A stretch of DNA of 64,000 nt from Lactarius indigo (lineage: Eukaryota; Basidiomycota; Agaricomycetes; Russulales; Russulaceae), in NCBI GenBank assembly GCA_025766275.1, contig JAFKAC010000001.1:2976001-3040000 (forward strand), read 5' to 3'. The notes beneath the pieces were generated by a model, which had not been told where the DNA came from, did not search any database, and saw only the letters and a list, made by a program, of their open reading frames with translations. Below, piece by piece: positions 44,735 to 55,789 of the stretch (position 1 is the first letter of the stretch; each line of letters opens with the position of its first letter). Made by a program: the position numbers and the translations under genes.

Positions 44735-45286
44735 TCATCGTCGCACACTCGTCGCCACGGATGTCATGCGTTCTGGAGAGTCGCGCAGGTAGAACAGCTT
44801 CGCCTTCTTCAAGCCCTCGCGTCTCTTCTTCCCGTCTTTCCCGCCCGCCCTTGACACCACAACGATCTCCTTGAGGTGCGGCGAGTTGACGAAGAACTGC
44901 ATCTCAACGCCCGTGCGCTGCACCACGTTCCGGAGGACGAAAGACGTGTCGGGCCCGCGCCGCCGCACGGAGATGAGCACGCCCGAAAACGTCGTCGGCG
45001 CGTGCGCGAGATTGACGGTGAGTACCGAGCCGGGGCGCACGCGCTCCGGGTGCGTCCGCGAGAACAGCGTCTGGATGATCTGCTGCTTTTCGGTGGACGG
45101 CAGCGTCTGTTGGAGATATGCCATCAGTCCCTTGCCTTGGCGAAGGGTCGCTGGGGGAGAATCGGCGGGGGCAGGGGGTATTATAGCAGCTTGAGAATAT
45201 GGATAATTTTTGGTGGATGTCGCGAGTGACCGTCGCGATGCAGACCTCCAAGCGTCAAGCGCCGCGTGCAATGGTCTTGTGAACAT
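44735..45286 (-). CDS. IMG1: Mitochondrial ribosomal protein bL19m
   Basis: A single exon encodes 183 aa. An amphipathic Arg/Ala/Ser presequence (MFTRPLHAALDAWRSASRRS) precedes the bL19 SH3-like barrel: RVRPGSVLTVNLAHAPTTFS, GVLISVRRRGPDTSFVLRNV, VQRTGVEMQFFVNSPHLKEI. The basic tail GKDGKKRREGLKKAKLFYLR is the normal rRNA-binding end. bL19m sits at the subunit interface of the mitochondrial large ribosomal subunit. The ATG at 45286 is the only sensible start. Confidence 0.92.
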   Translation of the reverse strand: MFTRPLHAALDAWRSASRRSLATSTKNYPYSQAAIIPPAPADSPPATLRQGKGLMAYLQQTLPSTEKQQIIQTLFSRTHPERVRPGSVLTVNLAHAPTTFSGVLISVRRRGPDTSFVLRNVVQRTGVEMQFFVNSPHLKEIVVVSRAGGKDGKKRREGLKKAKLFYLRDSPERMTSVATSVRR

Positions 45287-45585
45287 TTTAGTTGAACCGG
45301 TGAGCGAGAGGTAGTGCGGCGGTGGTGAGGTGTCTTAAGACTAGGCACAGCGCGGCAATTGCCGGAAATGGCAGACTGATAGGATTGTATTCGGTTTGCC
45401 AAAAGTACATTTACAGAGTGATGAAGAAAAGAAGAGGCGTTCATTAAAGAAAAAGAAAAAAAAAGATAGAGGTGAGAACAAAGTCGGGAAACGACAGCCT
45501 TCTTGAGACTCCAAGGATCAGACACCTACGCCCTCGGCCACTGTGACCATCTAGTGAGAAAGTGTACATATTGTGTACCATCACA

Positions 45586-46451
45586 TCATACGTACCGGCC
45601 ACGGTAGCCCCTGTAGGGACTGTAACCTCCTCCTCCGCCACGATAACCACCCCTGTAGCCGCCTCTGTAACCACCTCGCCCTCTTCCCCTTCCTCGATTG
45701 AACCCGGGTACATTCGTCCTCTTGGCCATAACCTTTCGATGCAGTATACTGTGAGCATGGCTACCACACATGATGAACAAGACGTACCTTAATTAACCGC
45801 CCATGGAAAAGGGAGTTATCCAGTGCTAAGGCAGGGTCGATGAAGTCGGGTTCTGCAAACTCAACATAAGCGAACCTGTAGGCGTGGCGATGAGTAAGTC
45901 ATAGGTAAAAAAAAAAATTGTAGAATCAGGTACCCTTTGGGGTGACCTGTGAACTTGTCACAGAGGATGGTGATACGGTTAATAGTACCGCACGCTTGAA
46001 AGTGGGCCTGAATATCTTCGGCCGTCGCGCTATAGTCGACCTATGGAAAGTAAGGGGGTCGGTGAAGGATTCCAACGAGTGACGACGAATCACGAACATT
46101 TCCAACGAAAACACTTCTGCTGTCGATGAGCGCCTTTTCAGTCTTCTGTCTCCATTGGCATAGCCTCCTCGCCCTCCACTTGTTCAACGCTGGCAGAGCT
46201 TTCCGCGGCTGCCTGCAGCTCTCGTAGTTTTTTTGCTTCACGTTCCATTTCTTCAACGCGCTGTTTCATGAGAAGGATTTCCTGGGGGGGTGGTTGTAAT
46301 GAGCGGACAGGAAACAGGGCACACGATAGTACTTGAACGAGGACGGCGAACGCATTGTAGCCATGCACCACGCACCTTTGACTCATCTTCCTCAGTTGTC
46401 AACAATGACGGTTTCAGCAGCGGCTGGATCAACAGAAGCGACTTCGGCCAT
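45586..46451 (-). CDS. pab2: Nuclear poly(A)-binding protein Pab2/PABPN1-like, frame breaks
   Basis: Minus-strand exons: 46451-46376, 46281-46098, 46040-45934, 45875-45788, 45732-45586; about 199 aa. Order: acidic start [18 protein letters not shown], coiled coil [20 protein letters not shown], one RRM (RNP2 SVFVGNVDY, RNP1 [27 protein letters not shown], the PABPN1-like end), then an RGG tail ([20 protein letters not shown]). PABPN1/Pab2 binds nuclear poly(A) tails and links polyadenylation to exosome decay. Frame breaks of one extra base occur at about 46400-46404 (AAC TGA GG) and about 46134-46137 (GAC TGA AA). The second could also be mended by a 34-nt intron inside exon 2, though that removes an acidic linker. 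Confidence 0.82.
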
Positions 46452-46895
46452 TGTTATGCCGAGAAAGTGGACCAAGTGCGTCGCGTTGTCCTACACTTGC
46501 AAATTGTGGATGTGGATTGGCCAGTCGTCCGAAGTCACACGGACGTGTCACACGCGGTGGTGGATCGGTTTCACGGGGTCACGGTCCCGCTGCTCCGGAA
46601 TCCGAGTTCGGAGTCCTGCCCTTGCCCTGTGTTGAATAGCGTGGGCCAAGTGAGTTGTCGTCTCTATGGGGGCGTGGGGAGAATCCTTATCAAGGGGCGG
46701 TTTACTTTCCTTCAGAATCCCATATATGAAATCGACTCTATTTCGTATCAGACAAAGCGATGGGGGATGGACCCCGGAGAGTGCGGGTCTCTGCGCCCAA
46801 AGCTGTGACGCCGAGCGTTCCTCAATTTGTTTTGTGGTCGTACACGCCCTGTTTATATTGTGATGGGCTGTGGTGACTCAGTATCAAAGTCATCC
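46452..46895. promoter_or_regulatory. Divergent promoter region, pab2 and Zn2Cys6 gene
   Basis: These 444 bp separate two divergent genes. A plus-strand ATG at 46863 lies in frame with the regulator and could be its alternative start (11 residues more). No other coding signal is seen. Confidence 0.45.
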
Positions 46896-49800
46896 ATGAC
46901 CCACCATACTAAGAAGAAACGCGTCGACGACCAGCCCCTCCCCTCGGATGCTGGCCAACGTCCCATACAACTCCAGCGCAGACGAGTTTGGAGAGCTTGT
47001 GAGAGTTGCCGGTACGTATCAATCCCCTCTCCATTCGTTATTGTCCATCAACCGCCCTCCCCCAGTCGCAAAAAGATCAAATGCGATGGAAACGAGCCCA
47101 CCTGCTCTCAGTGCGCTACTTCTGCCTCACAATGCACTTGGTTGCAGACCAAGGACAGAGCGGCGCTTAGCAGACAGTAAGCATTCATTCTAAGCTAGCT
47201 TCTAGGTTTATCTCTATCTCGACGTCTAATCCCATCCTCAGCTATGTCCAGGAGCTCGAAGCGCGCCTCCTCCACATGGAATCAGTTTTTACTCAGCTAA
47301 CCCAGCAACTTGGTCAGAGCCCTAACGGCGACAGCGCTGCCGCGAGCTCGTCGACACCAGATGAGTCCAAGGCCGCAGCAACGGCTCTACTCAGATCCAT
47401 CATCAACAAGGGCCAGAATTCTCAATCCCAAACAACCGATATGCCCTCTACCCCCGATTCGTCATCGTCCGTTAAAGTCGAGGATGATATGTCGGATTCA
47501 TTTGGCCAACTGACTCTCGATGAGCACGGCCACATGCGCTGGATCGGCGGCTCGTCCACTATGTCGCTTATCCAGTCTTTCAGGGCGGCGGCGGCCCCTC
47601 CGCATAGTCGCGCTTCTCCCATGGCCGACGACTCTGGTCAGCCCAACAAGCTTTATTTTCCCGCTGCAGTTTTCTTTGGTAAAGTGCGAGCCCTGCCTGG
47701 ACCTGAGGAGGTCGAGTACCCAGAGCGTGACCTTGCAGACAAGCTGGTAAGTCATTTGGCGCTGATATTCGCCTGCAGCCCAGTTCACCGCCGATCTAGG
47801 TCAACGCATATTTCTCACGGTTTCACTTTTTGTTACCCGTCATCGACAAACCTACATTTATGAGACAATATACTTATCTAATGGATCACAAAGGCGACCA
47901 GCACTTGGCCCGCACGCAGACCGCGTTCATTGCCATGGTGTTTGCATTATTCGCATGTGCAGCCCAACTCGTCGAGGATCCCCGACTAAAAGGTGACAAG
48001 GAAGACGACGGGGGGATGGGCATGGTCTACTACGAACGGTAAGCTATATCCAGACTGGGTAGTGAAGTTACTGATCGTGGATCCGTAGTGCACTTATTCT
48101 CCACTACATAAGCCACGCATCTACGCAGGTTGCCCATGTGCAGTGCTTCATTCTCATGTCCTCGTTCCTTTGTTCCGTCAATTGTCTTCCTCAAGCATGG
48201 CTTCTGATCGGTCAAGCAGTACGGGCTGCGCAAGATCTTGGTTTACACGTGCGTCCTTTGTTTCTACTCGTCGCTTCTGAGGTCTTACAGGCTCCGAAGC
48301 GTTCTTCTCGTCGCCTCATTATCTCTGCCATAGAAAAGGAAACTCGCCGAAAGATATGGTGGGGTGTCTACACACTGGATCGCATGCTCGCACTTGCCCT
48401 AGGTCGCCCAATCGGCGCCGAGGACGTCGACTGCGACGTCGAACTTCCCATTGACCTTGACGATGACTTTCCTGCCGGACTATTTTGCTGGGGCGCCGAT
48501 GACAACCGAGACCCCTTCTTTGATGACTGGTTTCATATCCCTCATTTCTCTTTATAACATTGCCGGTCGCGTCATGCGCGCAGTCTATGGTGTTGACATG
48601 GCGGATACAACCGTTGACCCGGAGAAGCGCGTACAACTGCAAGTCACTGTCGACGCTTTGGACAAGGAACTCACCAAATGGCTGGACGGCTTGCCCCCGG
48701 TTTTCAAGTCCACCATGATCAATGAGAAGCAAGTATCCATGGGCGCTGCTCTCTGCAGCCACTATTATTCTGTCTTGACTGCGTTGCACCGCAACCTTCT
48801 CCCTGTGAGGCGCGGGCAACCACCCGCTCCGCAATCAAGTGCCAAAGCGGTCTCGTCTGCCCGTACCTGCATTCGTCTGGCGCCTTTTATCAAGAACGTG
48901 GTGCCTCCTTCACACCATCTCGCATTCTTCATACAGCAACTCTTTAGTTCTGCTGTCATCGTCCTTCTGTACGCGATGCACGTTGCAGACCCCGTTGCTG
49001 CCAACACGGCTATGGAAGAGGTGCAGGGTTGCTTGGGTGCCCTCGAATCGTGGGAAGGGATTTGGCCTGGTGCTCGGAAGGTCAAAGAGCTTCTCGTCGA
49101 GCTCGTGACCACGGCTCGTGAGGCTGTTCTAACCAATCAGACTACGAGTGCCACCACCAATAGTTCCATCGCTACCGCTCCCACTCCAACAAACGTCACG
49201 TTTGCAACCCCATCCGTTCCCCAGGACAAAGGAAGGAGACACTCGTTCACAACGTCATCAAGGCTTGGGAAGAGTAGATCTAATCTTCGAAGAAACCTAT
49301 CACCGGATGCGGGGCGCACTTCCAGGCCCACCCAGAATTCTACCACGCTCCGATTTGAATGTGAGTCTCAGGCGATATGTTTGTTTTGAAACTTTGACTT
49401 ACCTTTCTAATTTAGCGCAACGCGCGAGATCTGCGTCGAGGAAACGTGGACACGACGAAACTGAAGAACCTCCTACTCAATCTGGTTCATCTAATCCCTA
49501 CCGTCTTCAATATCAGCTGGGCTTCGGTCGCACAAATTTAAGCCCACATAGTTCCCCGACGTCCGCAAAGAGTTATCCCTCCCCACCCCTTCCCCACGTT
49601 GAGCCATCACTAGAACGTAGCCCTCCTATCGTGAACGCTCCCTCATTTGGGTCCTGGAATGGGCCCGTTTCTCCCGTCGGCGGCATACCATCACCGGCTC
49701 GGTATGAGTTTGACTTTTCCTCGCCAACTTCGCAGGGCCCCTTCGGCACTCAACAGGGGGCCGAACGGTGGGGTTACGAAGGCGATCAGTTCCCCGGTTC

Positions 49801-50104
49801 GTCGCAGAATATGGTGCCAGGCAGCACATATGAGCAACCTCCGACCGTCGACCCTTCATATCTTGCGTATGGCAGCCCGTCGATTGGCACCGACTTTTTC
49901 GGGTCGTCCACCGCACCCGCGGCTGGCTCCTCGTTCCTTTCTGGGGGTTTGCCCTTCCATGGCTTAGATTACCTTCGGAATTTCGACCCTGAGGGTGGTG
50001 AACAAGATGCCCTTGGCCAAGGATTCGACGCGGGGGCGTTCCGATGCGACCCCGAAATACCGTTCGCCCTGTCTGAACTCTCCAAGGAGCAACCGGGCCT
50101 GTAA
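46896..50104 (+). CDS. Zn(II)2Cys6 fungal transcription factor, frame break mid-gene
   Basis: Exons: 46896-47011, 47066-47176, 47242-47746, 47800-48038, 48089-48248, 48300-49360, 49416-50104; about 959 aa. The binuclear cluster RACESCRRKKIKCDGNEPTC SQC...QC has CxxC-x6-C-x6-C-xx-C-x6-C spacing and is split by intron 1. A dimerisation coiled coil (YVQELEARLLHMESVFTQLT) follows. The Fungal_trans middle homology region runs from FSRFHFLLPVIDKPTFMRQY through WLLIGQAVRAAQDLGLHRSS and KETRRKIWWGVYTLDRMLAL. The C-terminus is Ser/Pro/Gly-rich. The architecture matches basidiomycete regulators of carbon or lipid metabolism, but the target is unknown. At 48469-48472 one extra C (TTTCCTG) breaks the frame between ELPIDLDDDF and LPDYFAGAP; without correction the protein ends about 24 codons later. 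The acceptor of exon 6 could be nine bases upstream. Confidence 0.85.
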
Positions 50105-50488
50105 TTTTCACAAGTATCCGGTCCCCTTTATGTTTCTTTGTTCTCAACGAACTAAACGTTTCCCATGAATCACTTCAACACAACTAGCTATGACATGATG
50201 TATTAATTAGTATGTAACCCGCTTCGATAGGACAGGCTTCGTTCGTTCCACTAGACATGTTAATTGTTCAGTGTATTTCGCTATGAAGTTGTATTGCGAC
50301 TCGTCGCCTTCCTTGTTCTTGCTACTTTTGGGATTACTGTAGCAGATACTGTGCTAATAACATATGTAAATACACTCTTCGCTTAGTCTGATCATCCCGG
50401 CTATTTCGCCCCCAGTAAAGCCGGTGACAGTATATTTATTGCACGCGGCATCATCCCGGTAGTAATGTAGTCCGGTGTTTCCTAAACC
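50105..50488. other. Intergenic region
   Basis: These 384 AT-richer bases hold the 3' UTR of the regulator and the promoter of the acyl-CoA dehydrogenase gene. No coding sequence is supported. Confidence 0.5.
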
Positions 50489-52533
50489 ATGGCCTCACAC
50501 TCAGTCGCAGAACTCACTTCGTCGTCATCATGGGCTATGGTGGGCAGGAGTTCCCTTTCGAGTGATACCGACTCAGATAGATTCTCTCAATAGGTGGAGG
50601 ATAAATTCTCGCCTTACGCTAAGGAGACTCTAGCAAAGCTAATTGCTTTCTTTGAGGTTCGTCGTGTGTCCCGATGCTCTGTCCCTCTAACTCATTTGGC
50701 ATACACCTCTGAAAGGAGGAAGTCTGGCCTGCAGAGCGGCTGGCTAGGGCCCAGCTCCCTGATGACGCGACGCGGTGGCAGACCGTCATTCCCATCATTG
50801 AAGAACTCAAGGCGAAGGCTCGCAAGCTCGGCCTTTGGAATCTCTTCCTAAGCAAAGCGCATTATCCCAAGCACGGTGTCCCCCTGACCAACCTTGAAGT
50901 ATGTATGACCCCCATCACTCCCCACCGCCCCGTCAACTCACTTGTCAAATAGTACGCCGTTATGGCCGAAATCATGGGACGGTCTGGGCACCTGGGCTCG
51001 GAGGTGACGAACTGCTCTGCACCGGACACCGGAAACATGGGTCAGGATTTCTGTACTTTCCATCCAGCATTTTCTAGGGCCTCATTCATTCGACTATTTA
51101 GAGGTTCTGGCTCGCTACGGCAACGCCGAGCAACAAAAGAAGTGGCTGACTCCTCTGCTGAATGGGGAAATCCGTTCGGCGTTTGCTATGACCGAGAGGT
51201 TTGGTATGTTTCACATTTAAGTTTACAGTGTAAGGATCATCACCCGCTCATGTGGGTCACGTTAGTCGCGTCCTCCGATGCCACGAACATCCGCACCTCT
51301 ATTAGACAAGAAGGTGATGAAATTGTGATCAATGGACACAAATGGTTCGTTCGTCTACAAACGCCACGGGTTTCCGGCGCTTGAGTTGTCCTCCTCTAGG
51401 TATATCAGCGGTGCAGGCGATCCCAGGACAAAGGTCCACCTCGTCCTCGGCAAGAGTGACCCGAACAATTCCAATGCACACCTCCAACAGAGCGTTGTGA
51501 TTGTTCCCGCCGACACTCCTGGCGTCAAGGTTGTTCGCCAGATGATGGTCATGGGGTTTGATGACGCACCTGAAGGTCACTCGGAGGTCATCTACGACAA
51601 TGTCCGCGTGCCTTTGAAGAATTTGGTTCTGGGATGGGGTCGAGGCTTCGAGGTCAGTGTCACGCAAGAGTACATTCTAGACCTTGCTCATTCTCAAGAA
51701 TAGATCATCCAAGGACGCCTCGGACCTGGGCGGATACACCACTGCATGAGGTCGATTGGTGCCGCCCAAGTGGCACTGGACACAATGATACGGCGGGTAA
51801 CAGACCCGTCCCGTAAGACTTTCGGAAAGTTCCTTTACGAACATGGTGGGTCCCCACTCTTGATCCTTTCTTATGGTTTTCTTTTTTGGGTTCTCATCCT
51901 TTCCATAGGCACAGTCGTTGCGGACATTGCGAAATCCCGCGCAGAAATCGAATCTGCACGTCTTCTCGTCCTGAGCGCCGCGCTGCAGGCAAGCTAGCTT
52001 CAGACTAGGTTTTTACCGAATTTGTTGAGAAAAGTGTTGTTCTAGATCGACAAACTCAAGGCAAAGGGCGCTACGAAGGAGATCGCCATTGCGAAGGCAA
52101 GTTGGCTTGTCTCATCTGCGCTGGACTGCGCTCTGATAGAGTTCACCAGTTCATAGTCCCGTCCATGGCTTTACAAGTCGTAGACCGCACCATACAAGCA
52201 TTTGGTGCTGAGGGGCTGAGCCAAGATCAAGACCTCGCTTTTGTCTTTGCGAACCTTCGAACGCTCCGTATCGCGGATGTAAGTTACTTAGGTCTTATTG
52301 CGATCACGCTCGTACTTACGCCTTCCTTACAGGGGCCTGATGCGGTTTGTCTCTATTCGTGATGAAAAGGTTCTCCTGTACTAATCGGTTTTTTTTTTTG
52401 CTTTCAGGTTCACATACAGCAAGTCGGACAACGGGAGTTGAGGAGGGCACCCGCTCTGGCAAGAAAGACCGCGGAGATAAAGAAGAAGGAGGCGGTTCTA
52501 TTTGAGCAGCGTGGCTTGAAGGTCCCTCAGTAA
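50489..52533 (+). CDS. Acyl-CoA dehydrogenase (ACAD10/11-like)
   Basis: Thirteen exons: 50489-50539, 50594-50656, 50716-50898, 50953-51040, 51102-51203, 51266-51344, 51400-51652, 51704-51845, 51909-51988, 52046-52096, 52150-52278, 52333-52344 (12 nt), 52408-52533; about 452 aa. ACAD signatures: [100 protein letters not shown] and the FAD-binding [20 protein letters not shown]. It oxidises acyl-CoA at the alpha-beta bond with FAD. There is no obvious presequence and no C-terminal PTS1 (ends GLKVPQ). ACAD11-type proteins handle long-chain or 4-hydroxy acyl-CoAs; here the kinase-like domain of human ACAD10/11 is absent. Two introns (51989-52045 and 52097-52149) require GC donors. Confidence 0.9.
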
Positions 52534-52664
52534 ATGACCATATCCAAAATGTGTCCGAACGAATATAGTTGTGATGAATATAACTTAGTGATAATCGTTT
52601 GTGCACGTGACTGTAATTGCGGACTTGCTGCCACCGCGGCAGTCATCTCGACACGACTTGTATC

Positions 52665-53147
52665 ATGCAACATGTGTGCAGCAGAGTAGCCCGCAGGGCA
52701 ACGCCATTGGTGAGACACGTATCTTCCAAGCCAAACCCACAAACCCCACCTGGCGGCTTCGCCCTTCCACCCAAAAAACTGCGCGCTCTCGTCGCTCTCT
52801 ACCACCAGTCCAAATCATTCATCACCCCCGAAAATCTGGACGAGTCCATCGACCGTGCATTCTTGGAGGTCCCCGGGATGCGCGCATTCGGACACCGAAA
52901 AAAGGACTGGCCCTCTCTTCGCTTGGAAGTCAAGGAACGCGAGCGGCTGTCCAAGTTTGGTTTCCCCGAGACCCTCAACTCGGCGTTGAGCATCTATGAA
53001 GCGGGCTACGAGGAGCGAGAATCACGTGTTGAACAGGTGTTCGACGCGATGTATGGGACGTGGCAGACGAACAAACCAGGCCTGGAATTGCTGCAGGATA
53101 CGTGGGAGGATGTCGAGCAACGGCTGAAGGAAGAAGAGAAGCTATGA
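52665..53147 (+). CDS. Predicted small mitochondrial protein of unknown function
   Basis: A single exon of 160 aa starts at ATG 52665. The N-terminus MQHVCSRVARRATPLVRHVS is basic, acid-free and amphipathic, a good mitochondrial presequence. The body is helical and charged: PPKKLRALVALYHQSKSFIT, PENLDESIDRAFLEV, DWPSLRLEVKERERLSKFGF and a final LQDTWEDVEQRLKEEEKL. I do not recognise the family; the size and LxxLY...F pattern are reminiscent of small respiratory-chain or mitoribosome factors, but this is only an impression. An in-frame ATG at 52617 would spoil the presequence. The gene starts 131 bp after the acyl-CoA dehydrogenase stop, on the same strand. Confidence 0.62.
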   Translation: MQHVCSRVARRATPLVRHVSSKPNPQTPPGGFALPPKKLRALVALYHQSKSFITPENLDESIDRAFLEVPGMRAFGHRKKDWPSLRLEVKERERLSKFGFPETLNSALSIYEAGYEERESRVEQVFDAMYGTWQTNKPGLELLQDTWEDVEQRLKEEEKL

Positions 53148-53488
53148 CAAAGTGCGCTATTGTAACTCCCCGTCTGATATTTCTAACCTGCTGTCCCTAC
53201 TAGTTTATCTCGTACAGCTTCTAATTTCATTAGGCGTTTCCCGTCTAGAGCTGGTCTTGTCTATGTCCGACTGTTCCCTTCCATGTACATTCCTTGAGAT
53301 CATTTCCGCATGCACAGTCCATAATAAACGAAATGACCCTCTTTGCGGCAGGGCGAGATGCCATCAACGTTAAAGCCCGTGCGAGCCCTCTCAAATGTGT
53401 GCAGACATTTGAAAAAGAAATCGTGTTCAGAGAGACGCTACATACTAAACATTACAAGAGTGTTAATCTTCCCTTTGCGTTTGTAAAT
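53148..53488. other. Convergent 3' intergenic region
   Basis: These 341 bp between two convergent genes most likely contain their 3' UTRs. No coding sequence is supported. Confidence 0.5.
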
Positions 53489-54518
53489 TTAGAGGCCCAA
53501 GGCTTGTGGAATTGTTTCCTCGCATGGTCCCAGAAACAAGAAATCCACGTCTGAATCACCCTGACTCCTTTCCAGATTGAATACAGCGACCTTCCCTCCA
53601 TGTTTCCGCACTTTTCTCTGATAAGAAGCTGCAGGGTTCACCTGCCATCTTCTTGTGAGCGCGTTCCACACTACACATCGGGTCGTGGCTCACCGTTGAT
53701 GACGTCCCCACTACCAAGCACAAAGTAGCCCTCTTAACCAGTTTATCGATAACCGGCATGTGATGGGGTTCCTCCCCAAACCACACGACACCTGGCCGCG
53801 CCAGGTCACCACATTGGCTACAGCGCGGCAGATCGGCCTTGTCCACGACAGGCTCAATAACCCCGCTCTCGACCAACTCCTCAGTACCACCCAGCGCCGA
53901 GCAGATCGGGGACGTAGGATCCGTTACGCGGTGACCACACGTCTGAGACGTGCAATGCACGTCCATGACCCTACCGTGCATTTCGAGAATTTGTGGCTGA
54001 GACGGCGGTGATGACTCAGGCAGAGCGCTTTGCACTGCTTCCAAAGCGCGAGTGCTCAGGCCGTCCACATTCTGCGTGATGAGCGTGAAGGTCGCGTCGG
54101 GCGCGATCTCCTTGCGGATAGATTCTATGGAAAACTTGGCGAGAGCGATGTGGGCTGCATTAGGTTGGGCGGCGAGGGCTCTGGAGGCGGGAGATTAACG
54201 GGGGTAGGACGATGACGACAACGATTCTGACTTCTCGCGTCTGTAGTGGTAGAACTGCCACACCCGCGAAGGGTCTGATAAGAATGCGATGTACGTGGCC
54301 AGACTCATTGCATCGTACTTGCGCCACATACCCCCGGCTCCTCTGAATGTCGGGATACCTGACAAAAAAAAACGGTGCGTGTTGAGCCCAACGCGAGGAG
54401 TGAATGTGAACCCACCAGAAGCCGCGGAGAGCCCAGCACCAGCAACCGCGATGATATGTTTTGACGACGACAACAGCTCCTTGAACGCCGCCATATCTGC
54501 GGATGGAAGAGCACCCAT
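53489..54518 (-). CDS. SIRT5-like class III sirtuin
   Basis: Minus-strand exons 54518-54416, 54358-54232, 54180-53694 and 53641-53489; about 289 aa. NAD-binding motifs are intact: [28 protein letters not shown] and the catalytic His in ILEMHGRV. The zinc site has CTSQTC and CSQCG, then [20 protein letters not shown] and LVVGTSSTV. The pocket signature WQFYHYRRE supplies the Tyr-x-x-Arg pair that in SIRT5 binds the carboxylate of succinyl-, malonyl- or glutaryl-lysine, so deacylation of acidic acyl groups is the likely activity. No clear presequence is visible. The start is ATG 54518 (MGALPSADM); the frame upstream begins with TTG. Intron 1 (57 nt) is in frame and stop-free. Confidence 0.9.
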
Positions 54519-55108
54519 TTTTTGGACTCGCAAAGGCGATGTGGTTGCGATGTGTGCTTCTGCGAATGCGGACGCACGACAAGCTCGGGTATCGTGATCC
54601 GAGAATCACTGTGTCATGATGGCGTCTCGGGCGTACGGTACCAGATGCAATTGCTGGCGCCTTCAAGCAATTGCTGGCGAAAATACAGCTGAGATGTTAG
54701 ACTCACAAGTCGGTTACTCAGCCTGACACACTTCATCAAATGGTTATCGGAATAGTCTCAGTAATGATGAAATGCTGCGATACAGTAAGTAGCGCGACGC
54801 GCGTGCAGTTGGCCCACAAGAGACGTGTCTGATCACTGCCACAAAATGAAAATAGGCCCTCTCGGAGATTGTACTTCGATTACAACTGTTCATCTCCTTC
54901 TGGTGGTCACACCAAGTAGCTGCTCTTGATTAAAGAAACAGGTTGCATATATAAACCTATTTCGAGTATACTTGTATTCTTGCAAAGAAGGTAGGGTACA
55001 CTAGCCTGACACGCCGTGAGCCGCATTGCGAAGAACGCGGACGAAGGTGAGGCGAGATGCACACTGGGCATGTACCGGCCCCCGAGAATGGAGATGTAAG
55101 CAGCGAAT
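54519..55108. other. Intergenic region
   Basis: These 590 bp lie between the sirtuin start and the Fmc1-like stop, both on the minus strand. A minus-strand open frame at 54907-55155 has no recognisable content and overlaps the Fmc1-like end. I see nothing else. Confidence 0.45.
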
Positions 55109-55543
55109 CTATTCGGTCTTCTCTCCCTGATGCGTAATGGGCATGTTGAGGCCAACTCTGTGAGCAGTAGCCTCTATGCGTTCCTCGGCCGTCAAGTCAA
55201 AAAGGGGATTGTAACGATCCAAGAGCGTCTTAGTGAGTCCAGGTCAGGGCGCAGGAGACAGGACGATCGGGACAGAACGGACCTTGTGCATACGCTGCGA
55301 ACGTAGGAAAGTGACGACATTTTGGGAGATACTCTCCAAGTTGCTAGGGGTGCTGGATTCGAGGATTGCACGAAATTTCAAAGCAGTCGTCCGACTTCGT
55401 GTAGACCTAGGTTCGATTGACTGTGTAACATCTGAGTGAAAATGGCGAAGCCAAGGCCGAACAGTACGGACCGCCTGATAAAGTTCCCGCAGGATGGCAC
55501 GGTACACTGGTACCACCTTAGCCCTAAACGAGTTGGTCGACAT
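55109..55543 (-). CDS. FMC1: Fmc1-like LYR-family ATP synthase assembly factor
   Basis: Minus-strand exons 55543-55472, 55420-55283 and 55228-55109 give about 109 aa. The start MSTNSFRAKVVPVYRAILRE carries an LYR-like tripeptide region (YRAILREL). The following helices read ALKFRAILESSTPSNLESIS, QNVVTFLRSQRMHKTLLDRY, NPLFDLTAEERIEATAHRVG and end LNMPITHQGEKTE; the F-L-R-S-Q-R-x-H-K and L-x-x-Y-N-P pattern is what I remember for Fmc1, which helps Atp12 assemble the F1 ATP synthase in mitochondria. The first intron (51 nt, 55421-55471) is in frame and stop-free, so its boundaries are less sure. Its 5' part overlaps a plus-strand open frame that I reject as coding. Confidence 0.65.
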
Positions 55544-55789
55544 GCCAGTGCTAAACTAAACGCGAGTTTGTGGACGCGGCGGACTCGGTCGCGCTTTGTC
55601 CGGGCCGGTATTATTAAACCACGACCACTTAGCGCTTTCGGTCTGCAGCGTCGTGAATTACTACCACAAATCGTTGGAAACCGGGACAATGTATCTGTCC
55701 CACAGTTTAAAGTGAGCACGTTGAGTTTGTTCTCATGTCGTATTCGCTCATTCTTTTCTGCCCCAAAGCCTTCGAGTCCGTGTATCGTA

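Noticed and set aside
54195..54533. Continuous open frame through sirtuin intron 1
   Set aside because: The insert would split the NAD-binding AASG-IPTF motif; GT-AG splicing restores the family sequence exactly.
55436..55712. Plus-strand open frame upstream of the RRM protein, in the same frame
   Set aside because: It overlaps the antisense Fmc1-like exons, whose peptide is clearly family-like, and its own peptide has no recognisable pattern.
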